Assembly (NCBI GenBank): GCA_047619685.1
Contig: JBLHLC010000061.1
Span: forward strand, 1-17,046
Direction: 5' to 3'
DNA: 17,046 bases
From: JABDJZ01 sp047619685
GTDB lineage: Bacteria; Bacteroidota; Rhodothermia; Rhodothermales; UBA10348
Shown: positions 8,297-14,946 of the stretch, piece after piece
How the letters are laid out: each line of letters opens with the position of its first letter
Position numbering within the stretch: the stretch's first letter is position 1
Program-made: the position numbers and the translations under genes
Notes under the pieces: model-generated
Databases searched by the model: none
Told to the model about the DNA's origin: nothing
The model's input: the letters and a program-made list of their open reading frames with translations, nothing else

Positions 8297-8324
8297 AGTG
8301 TATCACAATTGCTGTTGGTTTCAA
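8297..8324 (-). promoter_or_regulatory. possible promoter for the DUF6090-like gene
   Basis: On the minus strand, TTGAAA (complement of 8319-8324) and TACACT (complement of 8297-8302) are 16 bp apart, resembling -35 and -10 boxes. They leave a leader of about 55-60 nt before the ATG at 8233. The -10 matches only 4 of 6 consensus bases, and many Bacteroidota use a different promoter sequence, so this is tentative. Confidence 0.25.
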
Positions 8325-8354
8325 CACCGTTCCCGTTCCCGTCCGCGTTCCCAA

Positions 8355-9104
8355 TCAGCAGCGTCGCCAAGTCGCGAATGCGCCGGACAAGAACGCCACC
8401 CCGGCCACCACCAGTGCCGCAACCTGCAGTTGCGGATGCTCCGCTCGCGCGGCGGCTATGCCCAACGCCGCCCATGTGACGACGAACGCGTACGGCGGGT
8501 CGGCGCGTTTCCAGCCGATGACTACGGCGGCAACGGCCGCGGCGCCCAGCTTCAGGAAGGTCCACGCCGCCTGACCGATCAGGAGGTCGTTCAGACCCCA
8601 AGCGGACTGCAAAACACTGACGTTTGCAATCGCGGCCACGCTGATCCAGCCGAAGTAGACGCTGAAGGGTAGTGCGATCAGCAGGTAAGACCAGCCCCGC
8701 TGCACCTCTGGATCATTCCGCAAGTGGCCGACTATCCGAGCCAGTGACCAGAGGATCACCATCATGAAGACGAGTGACAGGACCAACTGGTCGTAGTGCC
8801 AGGCGACGATCCACGAGGCGTTTGCAAGGCAGTTGATTCGGAAGGGCCAATCGATCCGCGCAAGGGCACCACCACCACGTTCCGAAGGCCATGCCTGCCG
8901 GATCACGAACCCGATGAGAAGCAGGTAGATGACGCCCCATATGGCAAACGTATAGCCCGCCGGCGTGAACAGCGTGGGGTAGGCGTCAGAAATCTGACCC
9001 GTCGTCCGCCCGCCCAGCGGCAGGGCGTTGGCGAGGTAGTTGGCAAGCAGGACCACGAGGAACGCCGCGACATTGGTCGCCCGGTCAAAAAGGGTTCGGG
9101 CCAT
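8355..9104 (-). CDS. TspO-like tryptophan-rich sensory protein, multi-pass membrane protein
   Basis: The 249-residue, strongly hydrophobic protein matches the long bacterial proteins annotated as tryptophan-rich sensory proteins, which are larger than classical 160-residue TspO. The N-terminal signature is clear: a first helix at about 10-30, then GQISDAYPTLFTPAGYTFAIWGVIY (36-60; the core is TPAGYTFAIW). About seven further helices follow, with Trp residues near the membrane edges (W86, W98, W102, W119, W138, W153, W169, W181). TspO relatives bind porphyrins or other hydrophobic ligands; the role of this long subgroup is not established. It is the first gene of a minus-strand series. It is divergent from the aminotransferase gene, with 161 bp between the starts that must hold both promoters; I could not place them firmly. 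Confidence 0.8.
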   Translation of the reverse strand: MARTLFDRATNVAAFLVVLLANYLANALPLGGRTTGQISDAYPTLFTPAGYTFAIWGVIYLLLIGFVIRQAWPSERGGGALARIDWPFRINCLANASWIVAWHYDQLVLSLVFMMVILWSLARIVGHLRNDPEVQRGWSYLLIALPFSVYFGWISVAAIANVSVLQSAWGLNDLLIGQAAWTFLKLGAAAVAAVVIGWKRADPPYAFVVTWAALGIAAARAEHPQLQVAALVVAGVAFLSGAFATWRRC

Positions 9105-9265
9105 AGGGTTTGTCTGTCCTGGTTGCTCGGTAGCGCTGGTCTTATAGGCAAGAGACTATGCCAATTCCGGCAAGCTAGGAAGATCCAGCTTTCGGGATTG
9201 CATTGCGCCATGGAGCGCGTTCCCGTTTCTTGTTCGGATTCAGTATTTGACGTCCGCGTGCAGCT

Positions 9266-10525
9266 ATGGCCAGCCGAAGATCCTTTCTCAAGACGGCTGC
9301 GATGTCCGTTCCCGCGTTGACGCGGTTTCCCACGGCGCAGGGACCCGCCCGGTTTCCCGATCCCGACCACGTTTCGCCAGGGGATTTCTGGGAGGAGATC
9401 GGGAAGCTCTATACGCTCTCTCCGAGCAGGATCTATCTGAACACGGGAGGACTCGGCCCCGCTCCGGATCCCGTGTTGAAGCGATTCCGGGAGGAGACAG
9501 ATCGGCTTCAGACGCTGTCCGAAACCGGCCACAACCTGTTCGACCCGGCGCGCGAAACGGTGGCCTCCTTTTTCGGTGCCGACCCGGACGAAGTGGCGTT
9601 CACCCGAAACGCTACCGAAGGCAACGCCACGGTGGCCGCGGGACTGCGGCTCACGAGCGGGGACGAGATCATTATCGATGCGAGCGCCCATCCCGGCGGT
9701 GCGATCCCCTGGCTAAACCAGCTCAAACGCAATGGCGTCCGCGTCCGCACGTTTCAGCCGGATTCCATCCGTCAGGAGACCACCCTCGAGCGCATCGAAG
9801 CGCTCATCTCCGACCGTACGCGCGTCATTCAGATCAGTCACGTCACGGCGCCCACGGGAATTCTCCTCCCGGCGAAGCGGATCGCCCAGATCGCGGCCAG
9901 TCATGGCGTCTGGTTCCATATCGACGGGGCCCAATCGGCCGGGATGCTCCCCATCGATCTGCATGACATCGGATGCGATTCGTATGCCACGTCCGGTCAC
10001 AAATGGCTCGGAGCCCCCCACGGTACGGGGATCCTGTTCATTCGGAAGGCACGACTCGACGACGTGTGGCCGACCGAAGTCGGTGCTTATTCCGATGCGG
10101 GGTACCACCTTCCCGACACCCTGGAATACGTCCCCACGGCGCGGCGACACGAGAGTGGGACCCGCAACGCGCCGCTCGTGGCCGCCGTCGCGGAGGCGGT
10201 TTCGTTCATGTCGAGGATCGGGATGGATCGCGTCCGGGAACGCGGCCTGGCACTGGCGCGTCGCTTGCGAGCTGGGCTCCTGACGGTGGATTCGGTGGAG
10301 ATTCTGACTCCCGAGCCCGATCCCATGCGAGGCTCCATACTGACTTTCCGATCGGAGAAGATGGCCTACAGCGAGCTGAATCAGGCCCTCGGCAGAGAGC
10401 ATCACCTCCGTCTTAGGGTTGTCACCGAACAGAACCTGAACGCGATCCGGGTCTCGATGCATGTGTTCAACAGCGAAGAACACGTAGACCGGGTGATCGA
10501 GGGTGTTCGGGATGTGCTTGGATAA
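9266..10525 (+). CDS. class V aminotransferase / cysteine desulfurase-like PLP enzyme with Tat signal
   Basis: The 419-residue protein is a fold-type I PLP enzyme of the class V family, near isopenicillin-N epimerase and selenocysteine lyase-like proteins. The schiff-base lysine is K246 in SGHKWLGAPHGTG; the PLP-contacting Asp is D220 in WFHIDGAQ, with H192 in SHVTAPTG. RNATEGN (114-120) is the usual cofactor-phosphate region. The N-terminus, MASRRSFLKTAAMSVPAL, has the twin-arginine pattern of Tat signal peptides, implying export of the folded holoenzyme, although the hydrophobic stretch is short. There is no catalytic Cys loop typical of IscS, so desulfurase activity is doubtful; the substrate is unknown. 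It stands alone on the plus strand and converges on the kinase gene. No Shine-Dalgarno site precedes the ATG. Confidence 0.88.
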   Translation: MASRRSFLKTAAMSVPALTRFPTAQGPARFPDPDHVSPGDFWEEIGKLYTLSPSRIYLNTGGLGPAPDPVLKRFREETDRLQTLSETGHNLFDPARETVASFFGADPDEVAFTRNATEGNATVAAGLRLTSGDEIIIDASAHPGGAIPWLNQLKRNGVRVRTFQPDSIRQETTLERIEALISDRTRVIQISHVTAPTGILLPAKRIAQIAASHGVWFHIDGAQSAGMLPIDLHDIGCDSYATSGHKWLGAPHGTGILFIRKARLDDVWPTEVGAYSDAGYHLPDTLEYVPTARRHESGTRNAPLVAAVAEAVSFMSRIGMDRVRERGLALARRLRAGLLTVDSVEILTPEPDPMRGSILTFRSEKMAYSELNQALGREHHLRLRVVTEQNLNAIRVSMHVFNSEEHVDRVIEGVRDVLG

Positions 10526-10558
10526 CGTTGCGTTGGGCAGGTCCAGCTAATCCACCGC

Positions 10559-10619
10559 CTCGACCCGAGCGCTCTCCGAAGGCAAATCCGCCCGAGCCTC
10601 AGCGGTTCTTCGGGTCGAG
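10559..10619. terminator. 10-bp inverted repeat between convergent genes, possible bidirectional terminator
   Basis: CTCGACCCGA (10559-10568) and TCGGGTCGAG (10610-10619) are perfect complements separated by 41 nt. They span the gap between the aminotransferase stop (10525) and the kinase stop (10599-10601); the right arm lies inside the last kinase codons. The loop contains a further palindrome, GAGCGCTC (10567-10574). There are no T-tracts, so classic intrinsic termination is unlikely, but a hairpin able to protect both 3' ends is plausible. Confidence 0.35.
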
Positions 10620-13268
10620 CGATCGCAGCAATTCACGCACCCCGGTGACCACCTGTGGCGTCGAGTATTCCGCGTCGTCCTCGCCTGTCAGAACAAGGGC
10701 CAGCTGGTCACCGAAAACGTCGAACATGGTGTGTGGGCTGGACAGATACGTGTTTGGTCCCAAATCCTGAACAGCCTCGACTGCACCAGGGCTTCCGGTC
10801 GAAAAATCGACTCGCATCAGCGTTTGATCCTCGATGTAATACAGGTCTCGACCGTCCGAAGACCAGACCGGTGTCATCCCACCAACGGACGAAACGGGCT
10901 GGACACTCACCATTCCCGGGAACTGGGCCACATAGACCTCCTCCCTACCGGAGACGTCAGATTGAAAGGCAATCAGACTGCCAGAAGGATGGATTTTGCC
11001 TGCCACCTCGCTTGCCGGCCCGTTCAACAACGGTCGTGCCTCCCCGCTGGCCCTTTCGATCAGCCAGAGGTCATTGTTGGTTTCGGGGTGCAGGATCGAG
11101 ACTACTACTGCATCGTCGCTCGGGGATACCGACTCGATGTGAAGATGGCCGTCGGCCTCATACAACGTGTCGGTGGGAGCAGAACCATCGACCGATTGGC
11201 GCAGCAGGTTGTCGTTGCCATCTATGTCGGATGAGTAGTAGAAGAAGTCACCGCCCGGCGCCCAGACGGCCGTCTCGTCCTCTCCTGGAGAAATCGTCAT
11301 CCGCGCGGTAGTCCCGCGGGCCACATCCAGCATCCAGATCTCGGTGCCTCCGTCCCGAGAGGAGCCGTGTGCCAACAGCCGGGTCCCGTCGGGAGAGAAA
11401 CGCGGGTCAAACCAGTTGTTGGGGTCGACTGGAAAAGGAGCCAAGGTCCCATCGAGTGGCCCCATCGCCAGGCTACGGGTTCCCAAACCTTCGGTCAGCC
11501 GGTCGCCGGCCGGGTGGAAAACCATCACACCTGCTGGAGATATATCGAAGAACACAAACCTCCCGTTTGAAGTGGCATCGACATCAGGCTGCACCAAGAA
11601 TGTGGGTCCAACTTCCAGGCTTGCCAGGTCAAATGACGCGCCGTAGATGTCGCCATTTCTGAAGAAGAGCAAGTAACCTGGCGCGACAAACCTGGGCCAG
11701 GAGGCCCTATCCAGGAGGCGTACAACCTTTCCGGATTTCAGGTCTATGGCGACGAGTTGATTGATGTCGTCCCCACGTCCAGTAGCCAGCAAGATCTCCG
11801 TACCGGGGATGGCCGCGAGGTGGAAGAACCGAAGTGAGTCTGCTCCAATCAGGTTCACGCGCTCCGCCGCGGAACCGATCGGAATACGAAAAATACTCCG
11901 GAGCCCCTCTCCGTTCGAGATGAGCACATCCTCCGAAAGCCAGGTCGTGTTGGTACCATTCACTTCTGCAACCAGTTCGGGAGACCCGCCATCCGTGGAG
12001 GCGCGCATGAGACCCTCGTCAGAGTGGTAGGCTACCCACCGGGCACTCGGAGATAAAGAGGGCCAACTGAAATCCTCCACAGGAGTGAGAATCCTTGCTG
12101 CGGGCTCGTCGAGAAACCGAACGGCCAAGATCAGACTGGACTCTGACTCATTTAAGTCGTGGGTCGCGATGGCGCGACCATCTGCAGAAATAGAGAGCGA
12201 AAAGACTGGATTCACGGCCGGAGCAAACGACATCATGAGCCGCCTGGGTGGCTCGGCCTCAACCTCCTGTGACCAGAGCAGCCGGCCGGCTGCAAGTCCG
12301 ACGAGAAGTGTCAGCGCAGCGACTCCCCACACCCAAAGCCCGGGCGCGGCCTTTCTCTCAGGCGTTACATCGGCATCAGACTGAGCCGGCATCGACGCCA
12401 CGGTGCGCCCACTGCCGCTCAGGTCGAGCGACTTGAGGTCGGCCAACAGGCCAGCTGCGCTCTGGTACCGGTACTCCGCTTCCTTCTTCAGCAGCTTGTC
12501 GACGATCCATTCTAGCTGCAACGGCACGCCAGTGCGCACCGCGGTCAACGGCTCGGGGGCTTCATTAAGGATCCCGTAGAGCACCGCCTGCTCATAGTCA
12601 CCCTTGTAGGGGAGACGCCCGGCGACCATCTCGTAGAGGACCGTGCCCAGGCTGTAGAGGTCTGAGCGGCCATCGACTTCCTGCCCGCGCGCCTGTTCGG
12701 GACTCATGTAGGCCACCGTGCCCAGCGTCGAGCCCATGCGCGTCAGCATCGTGGACTGGTTTGTCTTGGCCAGCCCGAAGTCCAGGACCTTCGCCACACC
12801 GCCCTCGGTCAGCATGATGTTGGCGCTCTTGATGTCTCGGTGCACGATGTCTTTGGCGTGCGCCTCCTTCAGTCCTTCAGCGATCTGGCCGGCGATATTC
12901 ACGGCCTCCTGCAGCTTCAGCGGTCCTTTCTTGACGTAGTCGTGCAGCGTCTCCCCGGCGATGTACTCCATCACGATGAAGAGCCTGGGCTCGGTCTGGC
13001 CTTCGACCGGTTTGCCGTCCGGGGAGAGCGGCTGGGCCTCGTCCACCTCGTAAACGTGGCAGACGTTGGGATGGTTGAGTTGGGCGGAGGCCTGGGCCTC
13101 ACGGCGGAACCGCGCCCGATCGTCCTCGCTGGCCAGCGCGCCAGCCGGGAGCACCTTCAGCGCAATAGTGCGGTTGAGCTTGGTGTCTTTCGCCCGAAAG
13201 ACAATGCCCATGCCGCCGCGGCCGAGTTCGGCTTCGATGGCGTAGTGGGAGAGGTGGAGTCCAGTCAT
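10599..13268 (-). CDS. transmembrane Ser/Thr protein kinase with C-terminal TolB-like beta-propeller
   Basis: The 889-residue protein is a Hanks-type (PknB-like) kinase. All key elements are present: glycine loop GRGGMG (16-21), lysine K38 in IALKVL, glutamate E57, catalytic loop HRDIKSAN (143-150), DFG (163-165) and activation segment GTVAYMSPEQ (183-192). One hydrophobic helix follows (about 309-331). The outer region (about 345-880) has repeated WD40-like/PD40 blades such as FSPDGTRLLAHGS (624-636), VSPSDDAVVVSI (714-725) and HPSGSLIAFQSD (760-771). The propeller presumably senses a ligand or surface while the kinase signals in the cytoplasm. The ATG at 13268 is preferred to 13304 because kinases of this group begin just before the HYAIEAELGRGGMG strand. 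No substrate gene is evident nearby. Confidence 0.93.
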   Translation of the reverse strand: MTGLHLSHYAIEAELGRGGMGIVFRAKDTKLNRTIALKVLPAGALASEDDRARFRREAQASAQLNHPNVCHVYEVDEAQPLSPDGKPVEGQTEPRLFIVMEYIAGETLHDYVKKGPLKLQEAVNIAGQIAEGLKEAHAKDIVHRDIKSANIMLTEGGVAKVLDFGLAKTNQSTMLTRMGSTLGTVAYMSPEQARGQEVDGRSDLYSLGTVLYEMVAGRLPYKGDYEQAVLYGILNEAPEPLTAVRTGVPLQLEWIVDKLLKKEAEYRYQSAAGLLADLKSLDLSGSGRTVASMPAQSDADVTPERKAAPGLWVWGVAALTLLVGLAAGRLLWSQEVEAEPPRRLMMSFAPAVNPVFSLSISADGRAIATHDLNESESSLILAVRFLDEPAARILTPVEDFSWPSLSPSARWVAYHSDEGLMRASTDGGSPELVAEVNGTNTTWLSEDVLISNGEGLRSIFRIPIGSAAERVNLIGADSLRFFHLAAIPGTEILLATGRGDDINQLVAIDLKSGKVVRLLDRASWPRFVAPGYLLFFRNGDIYGASFDLASLEVGPTFLVQPDVDATSNGRFVFFDISPAGVMVFHPAGDRLTEGLGTRSLAMGPLDGTLAPFPVDPNNWFDPRFSPDGTRLLAHGSSRDGGTEIWMLDVARGTTARMTISPGEDETAVWAPGGDFFYYSSDIDGNDNLLRQSVDGSAPTDTLYEADGHLHIESVSPSDDAVVVSILHPETNNDLWLIERASGEARPLLNGPASEVAGKIHPSGSLIAFQSDVSGREEVYVAQFPGMVSVQPVSSVGGMTPVWSSDGRDLYYIEDQTLMRVDFSTGSPGAVEAVQDLGPNTYLSSPHTMFDVFGDQLALVLTGEDDAEYSTPQVVTGVRELLRSLDPKNR

Positions 13269-13382
13269 GCCGGTAGAATTACGGTGCAGACCGGGGCGAC
13301 GCAAATCCGCGTGTTTCGCGGCTGGTTAGGTCGGTCAAAGCTCCAACGTCTCTGACTGGGAAATGGCGGCGCAGGAATCAAA

Positions 13383-13390
13383 TATATCAT
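13383..13390 (+). promoter_or_regulatory. possible -10 region before the nucleotidyltransferase module
   Basis: An A+T-rich patch, AAATATATCATAA (about 13380-13392), contains TATCAT (13385-13390), 5 of 6 matches to a -10 box, 17 nt before the ATG at 13407. No matching -35 is visible. The 138-bp gap between the divergent kinase and this gene must hold both promoters. Confidence 0.25.
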
Positions 13391-13406
13391 AAGCCGGTTA
13401 CGTTCT

Positions 13407-13676
13407 ATGATGTCAGATCCCGTAAAGCAATACCTCTCGACCATCGGTCGAAAAGGGGGCAAGAAGAGCCGCCGCGAACTCGACCCGAAGATGGCCCGCG
13501 ACATGGTGCGCGTCCGTGAGGCGCGGAAGGCGTTTCGACGCTTCCACGCACGGTGTTTTTGGTCTTCTCCTCCATCCTTGCACATCGGTTTGGGGGATGT
13601 CGATTGGGTTTGCGACGGGCTGAAGCGGCGTGGTGACCGAGAGGCTTGGGACACAGCGGCAAGGCTGTGCCGATAA
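13407..13676 (+). CDS. small basic protein, putative antitoxin partner of the AbiEii-like nucleotidyltransferase
   Basis: The 89-residue protein is unlike the winged-helix AbiEi antitoxin. It begins MMSDPVKQYLSTIGRKGGKKSRR and continues with a highly charged helix (about 25-48, ARDMVRVREARKAFRRF), then a short C-terminal part with HARCFW (47-52), VDWVCDGL and a final WDTAARLCR. The GRKGGKKSRR segment (14-23) would suit nucleic-acid binding, perhaps of its own promoter. Small proteins of this type are, to my recollection, often found directly before nucleotidyltransferase toxins. That is the main reason for the antitoxin call; no biochemical role is known to me. The ATG at 13410 is an equally good start. 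Its stop overlaps the next gene, indicating coupled translation. Confidence 0.65.
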   Translation: MMSDPVKQYLSTIGRKGGKKSRRELDPKMARDMVRVREARKAFRRFHARCFWSSPPSLHIGLGDVDWVCDGLKRRGDREAWDTAARLCR

Positions 13677-14458
13677 CCCGACTACAGCACGAAATCCTCG
13701 CGGTCATTGGGCCCGTGCGCACCCCCGAGAGCTACCTGGCCGGTGGGACAGTCCTCCACTTCTCGCCCACCTCAACGAGATACTCTCGCGATCTGGACCT
13801 ATTTCATGATGCTCTCGAGGGTGTGGCGATAGCCTTTGCCCAGGATGCCAAACTCCTGACGGCAGAAGGTTTCGGGCTGGAAACGGTCATCTCTCAGCCG
13901 GGCTTCATCCGCTCCATTGTCAGCCGGGGAGGAGATTCGACTCAGATCGACTGGGCCCGCGATTCGGCCTGGCGGTTCATGCCGGTTACCAAGAGTGATC
14001 TGGGAGGCTACGTCCTTCACGACATCGACGCAGCAACCAACAAAATTCTGGCGCTCGCGGGACGCGAAGAGGCCAGAGACTTCGTTGATATCCTTTACGT
14101 AATCGACAACATCCTCGCACTGGGACCGCTTGTCTGGGCAGCGATTGCCAAGGACCCCGGGTATTCACCCTTGTCCCTCTTGGAACAGATACGCCGCCGC
14201 GGCAGAAATCGGCCGGAGGACTTTGCCCGACTGGATCTGGTCCGTCCGATCGACCTGGTCGAAGCCAAGCGCCGGTGGCTCGAGGCGCTTGCGATCGCTG
14301 CAGACTTCGTGGACTCGAGGCCCATGGGAGAGGCCGGCTGTCTTTACTACCGAGAGTCCGAGGACAGATTTGTCCGGCCGGCCGCTGGAGACCTGGGTAA
14401 GCAGGGAATCGTCACCCACTTTGGACGGGCTGGAGGCGTGCTTCCGAGGCTCAGTTAG
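13667..14458 (+). CDS. AbiEii/AbiGii-type nucleotidyltransferase, putative toxin
   Basis: Counting from the GTG at 13667, the 263-residue protein has the DNA-polymerase-beta-type nucleotidyltransferase pattern of the AbiEii family: G26-G27 in LAGGTVLH, acidic pair D42 and D44 in SRDLDLF, and a third acid D95 in TQIDWARD. The family motif follows as NKILALAGREEARDFVD (125-141; K126, R133, D138, D141). AbiEii and the related MenT toxins transfer nucleotides to RNA such as tRNA 3' ends or to other acceptors; the target here is unknown. GTG 13667 gives a start at MPITRLQ and a 10-bp overlap with the small upstream gene. The TTG at 13646 is possible but weaker. The C-terminus (FGRAGGVLPRLS) looks natural. 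The pair is probably a toxin-antitoxin or phage-defence module. Confidence 0.83.
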   Translation: MPITRLQHEILAVIGPVRTPESYLAGGTVLHFSPTSTRYSRDLDLFHDALEGVAIAFAQDAKLLTAEGFGLETVISQPGFIRSIVSRGGDSTQIDWARDSAWRFMPVTKSDLGGYVLHDIDAATNKILALAGREEARDFVDILYVIDNILALGPLVWAAIAKDPGYSPLSLLEQIRRRGRNRPEDFARLDLVRPIDLVEAKRRWLEALAIAADFVDSRPMGEAGCLYYRESEDRFVRPAAGDLGKQGIVTHFGRAGGVLPRLS

Positions 14459-14568
14459 AAGAACTCCTCTCCCTTGGGCACCAGGCACAGCCGGTCTCCG
14501 AAGAAGCCCGTCTTGAGAAAAGCGTCCTCAAGTGCCTTGTGTTCGATCTTGACGATCTGCCGAAGCCC
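14455..14568 (-). pseudogene. possible C-terminal gene remnant on the minus strand
   Basis: Read on the minus strand, this stretch is open and ends in TAA (complement of 14455-14457). It gives a protein-like tail including IVKIEHKALEDAF and LKTGFFGDRLCLVPKGEEFF. The amino-acid composition looks like a real C-terminus rather than random sequence, but the frame is closed upstream by a stop at 14584-14586 and no family is recognised. It could be the 3' remnant of a gene cut by the event that brought in the adjoining choice-of-anchor B fragment. It overlaps the stop of the nucleotidyltransferase gene, so the two ends converge. This is a weak call. Confidence 0.25.
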
Positions 14569-14571
14569 TGG

Positions 14572-14820
14572 GGCACGCCTCCCTCACAGTTGTGGCGGGA
14601 CATCAAGACCTACAAGGACCACGTCTTTATTGTGGCAGACGGTGCGGGAGATCACGGAATGCAGGTGTTCGATCTGCACATGATTGACATCCGGGACCCC
14701 AAGAACCCGACCTTCGTGGGTTGCTCCCGCGGGGAGAGCGAGACGCACGATTCCCAGTGTGTGGTCTATCAGGGACCGGATGTGCGGTACCAGGGACACG
14801 AGCTGTGCCTGAATTCAAAT
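14572..14820 (+). pseudogene. choice-of-anchor B / LVIVD-type protein remnant with internal deletion
   Basis: The translation in the frame beginning at GTG 14539 contains SQLWRDIKTYKDHVFIVAD and HGMQVFDL, then directly HMIDIRDPKNP, then HDSQCVVYQGPD and YQGHELCLNSN. These are recognisable pieces of the choice-of-anchor B family, a surface protein domain with LVIVD-like blades common in Bacteroidota and Gemmatimonadota. In intact members several dozen residues separate the VFDL and HMIDIRDPKNP segments; here they are joined in frame between 14676 and 14677. There is no signal peptide, no N-terminal blades and no anchor. After the NSN segment the family resemblance stops. The frame stays open into the histidine kinase, so an artefactual 731-residue fusion starting at 14539 could be called. 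I judge this a decayed fragment rather than a functional domain. Confidence 0.65.
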
Positions 14821-14946
14821 GGTCCACATTTCGAGATTACGGACGAGGACGGACGCTTTCTAGTCCGCTTGTGGGTAGACATAACCGTGACAGTCCGACC
14901 TCCGGCCGCGTGTAGTTTGGTTTCGCTCTGCTCTGCTGTATCTGGC

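Noticed and set aside
8326..8352. Short TTCCCG-rich repeat just beyond the TspO-like stop.
   Set aside because: Only three imperfect copies, too short to be a meaningful tandem repeat or CRISPR.
9713..10483. Long open frame (256 codons) on the minus strand inside the aminotransferase gene.
   Set aside because: It is antisense to a well-supported enzyme with intact motifs, and its translation shows no recognisable domain; high-GC genes often have such open antisense frames.
13269..13304. Longer kinase start at 13304 adding 12 residues.
   Set aside because: The added residues have no family resemblance, and MTGLHLSHYAIE at 13268 is the typical start just before the kinase domain.
13646..13666. 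TTG start for the nucleotidyltransferase at 13646.
   Set aside because: TTG is the rarer start, and the added residues MGHSGKA have no family support; GTG 13667 gives a family-like MPITRLQ start and a compact overlap.
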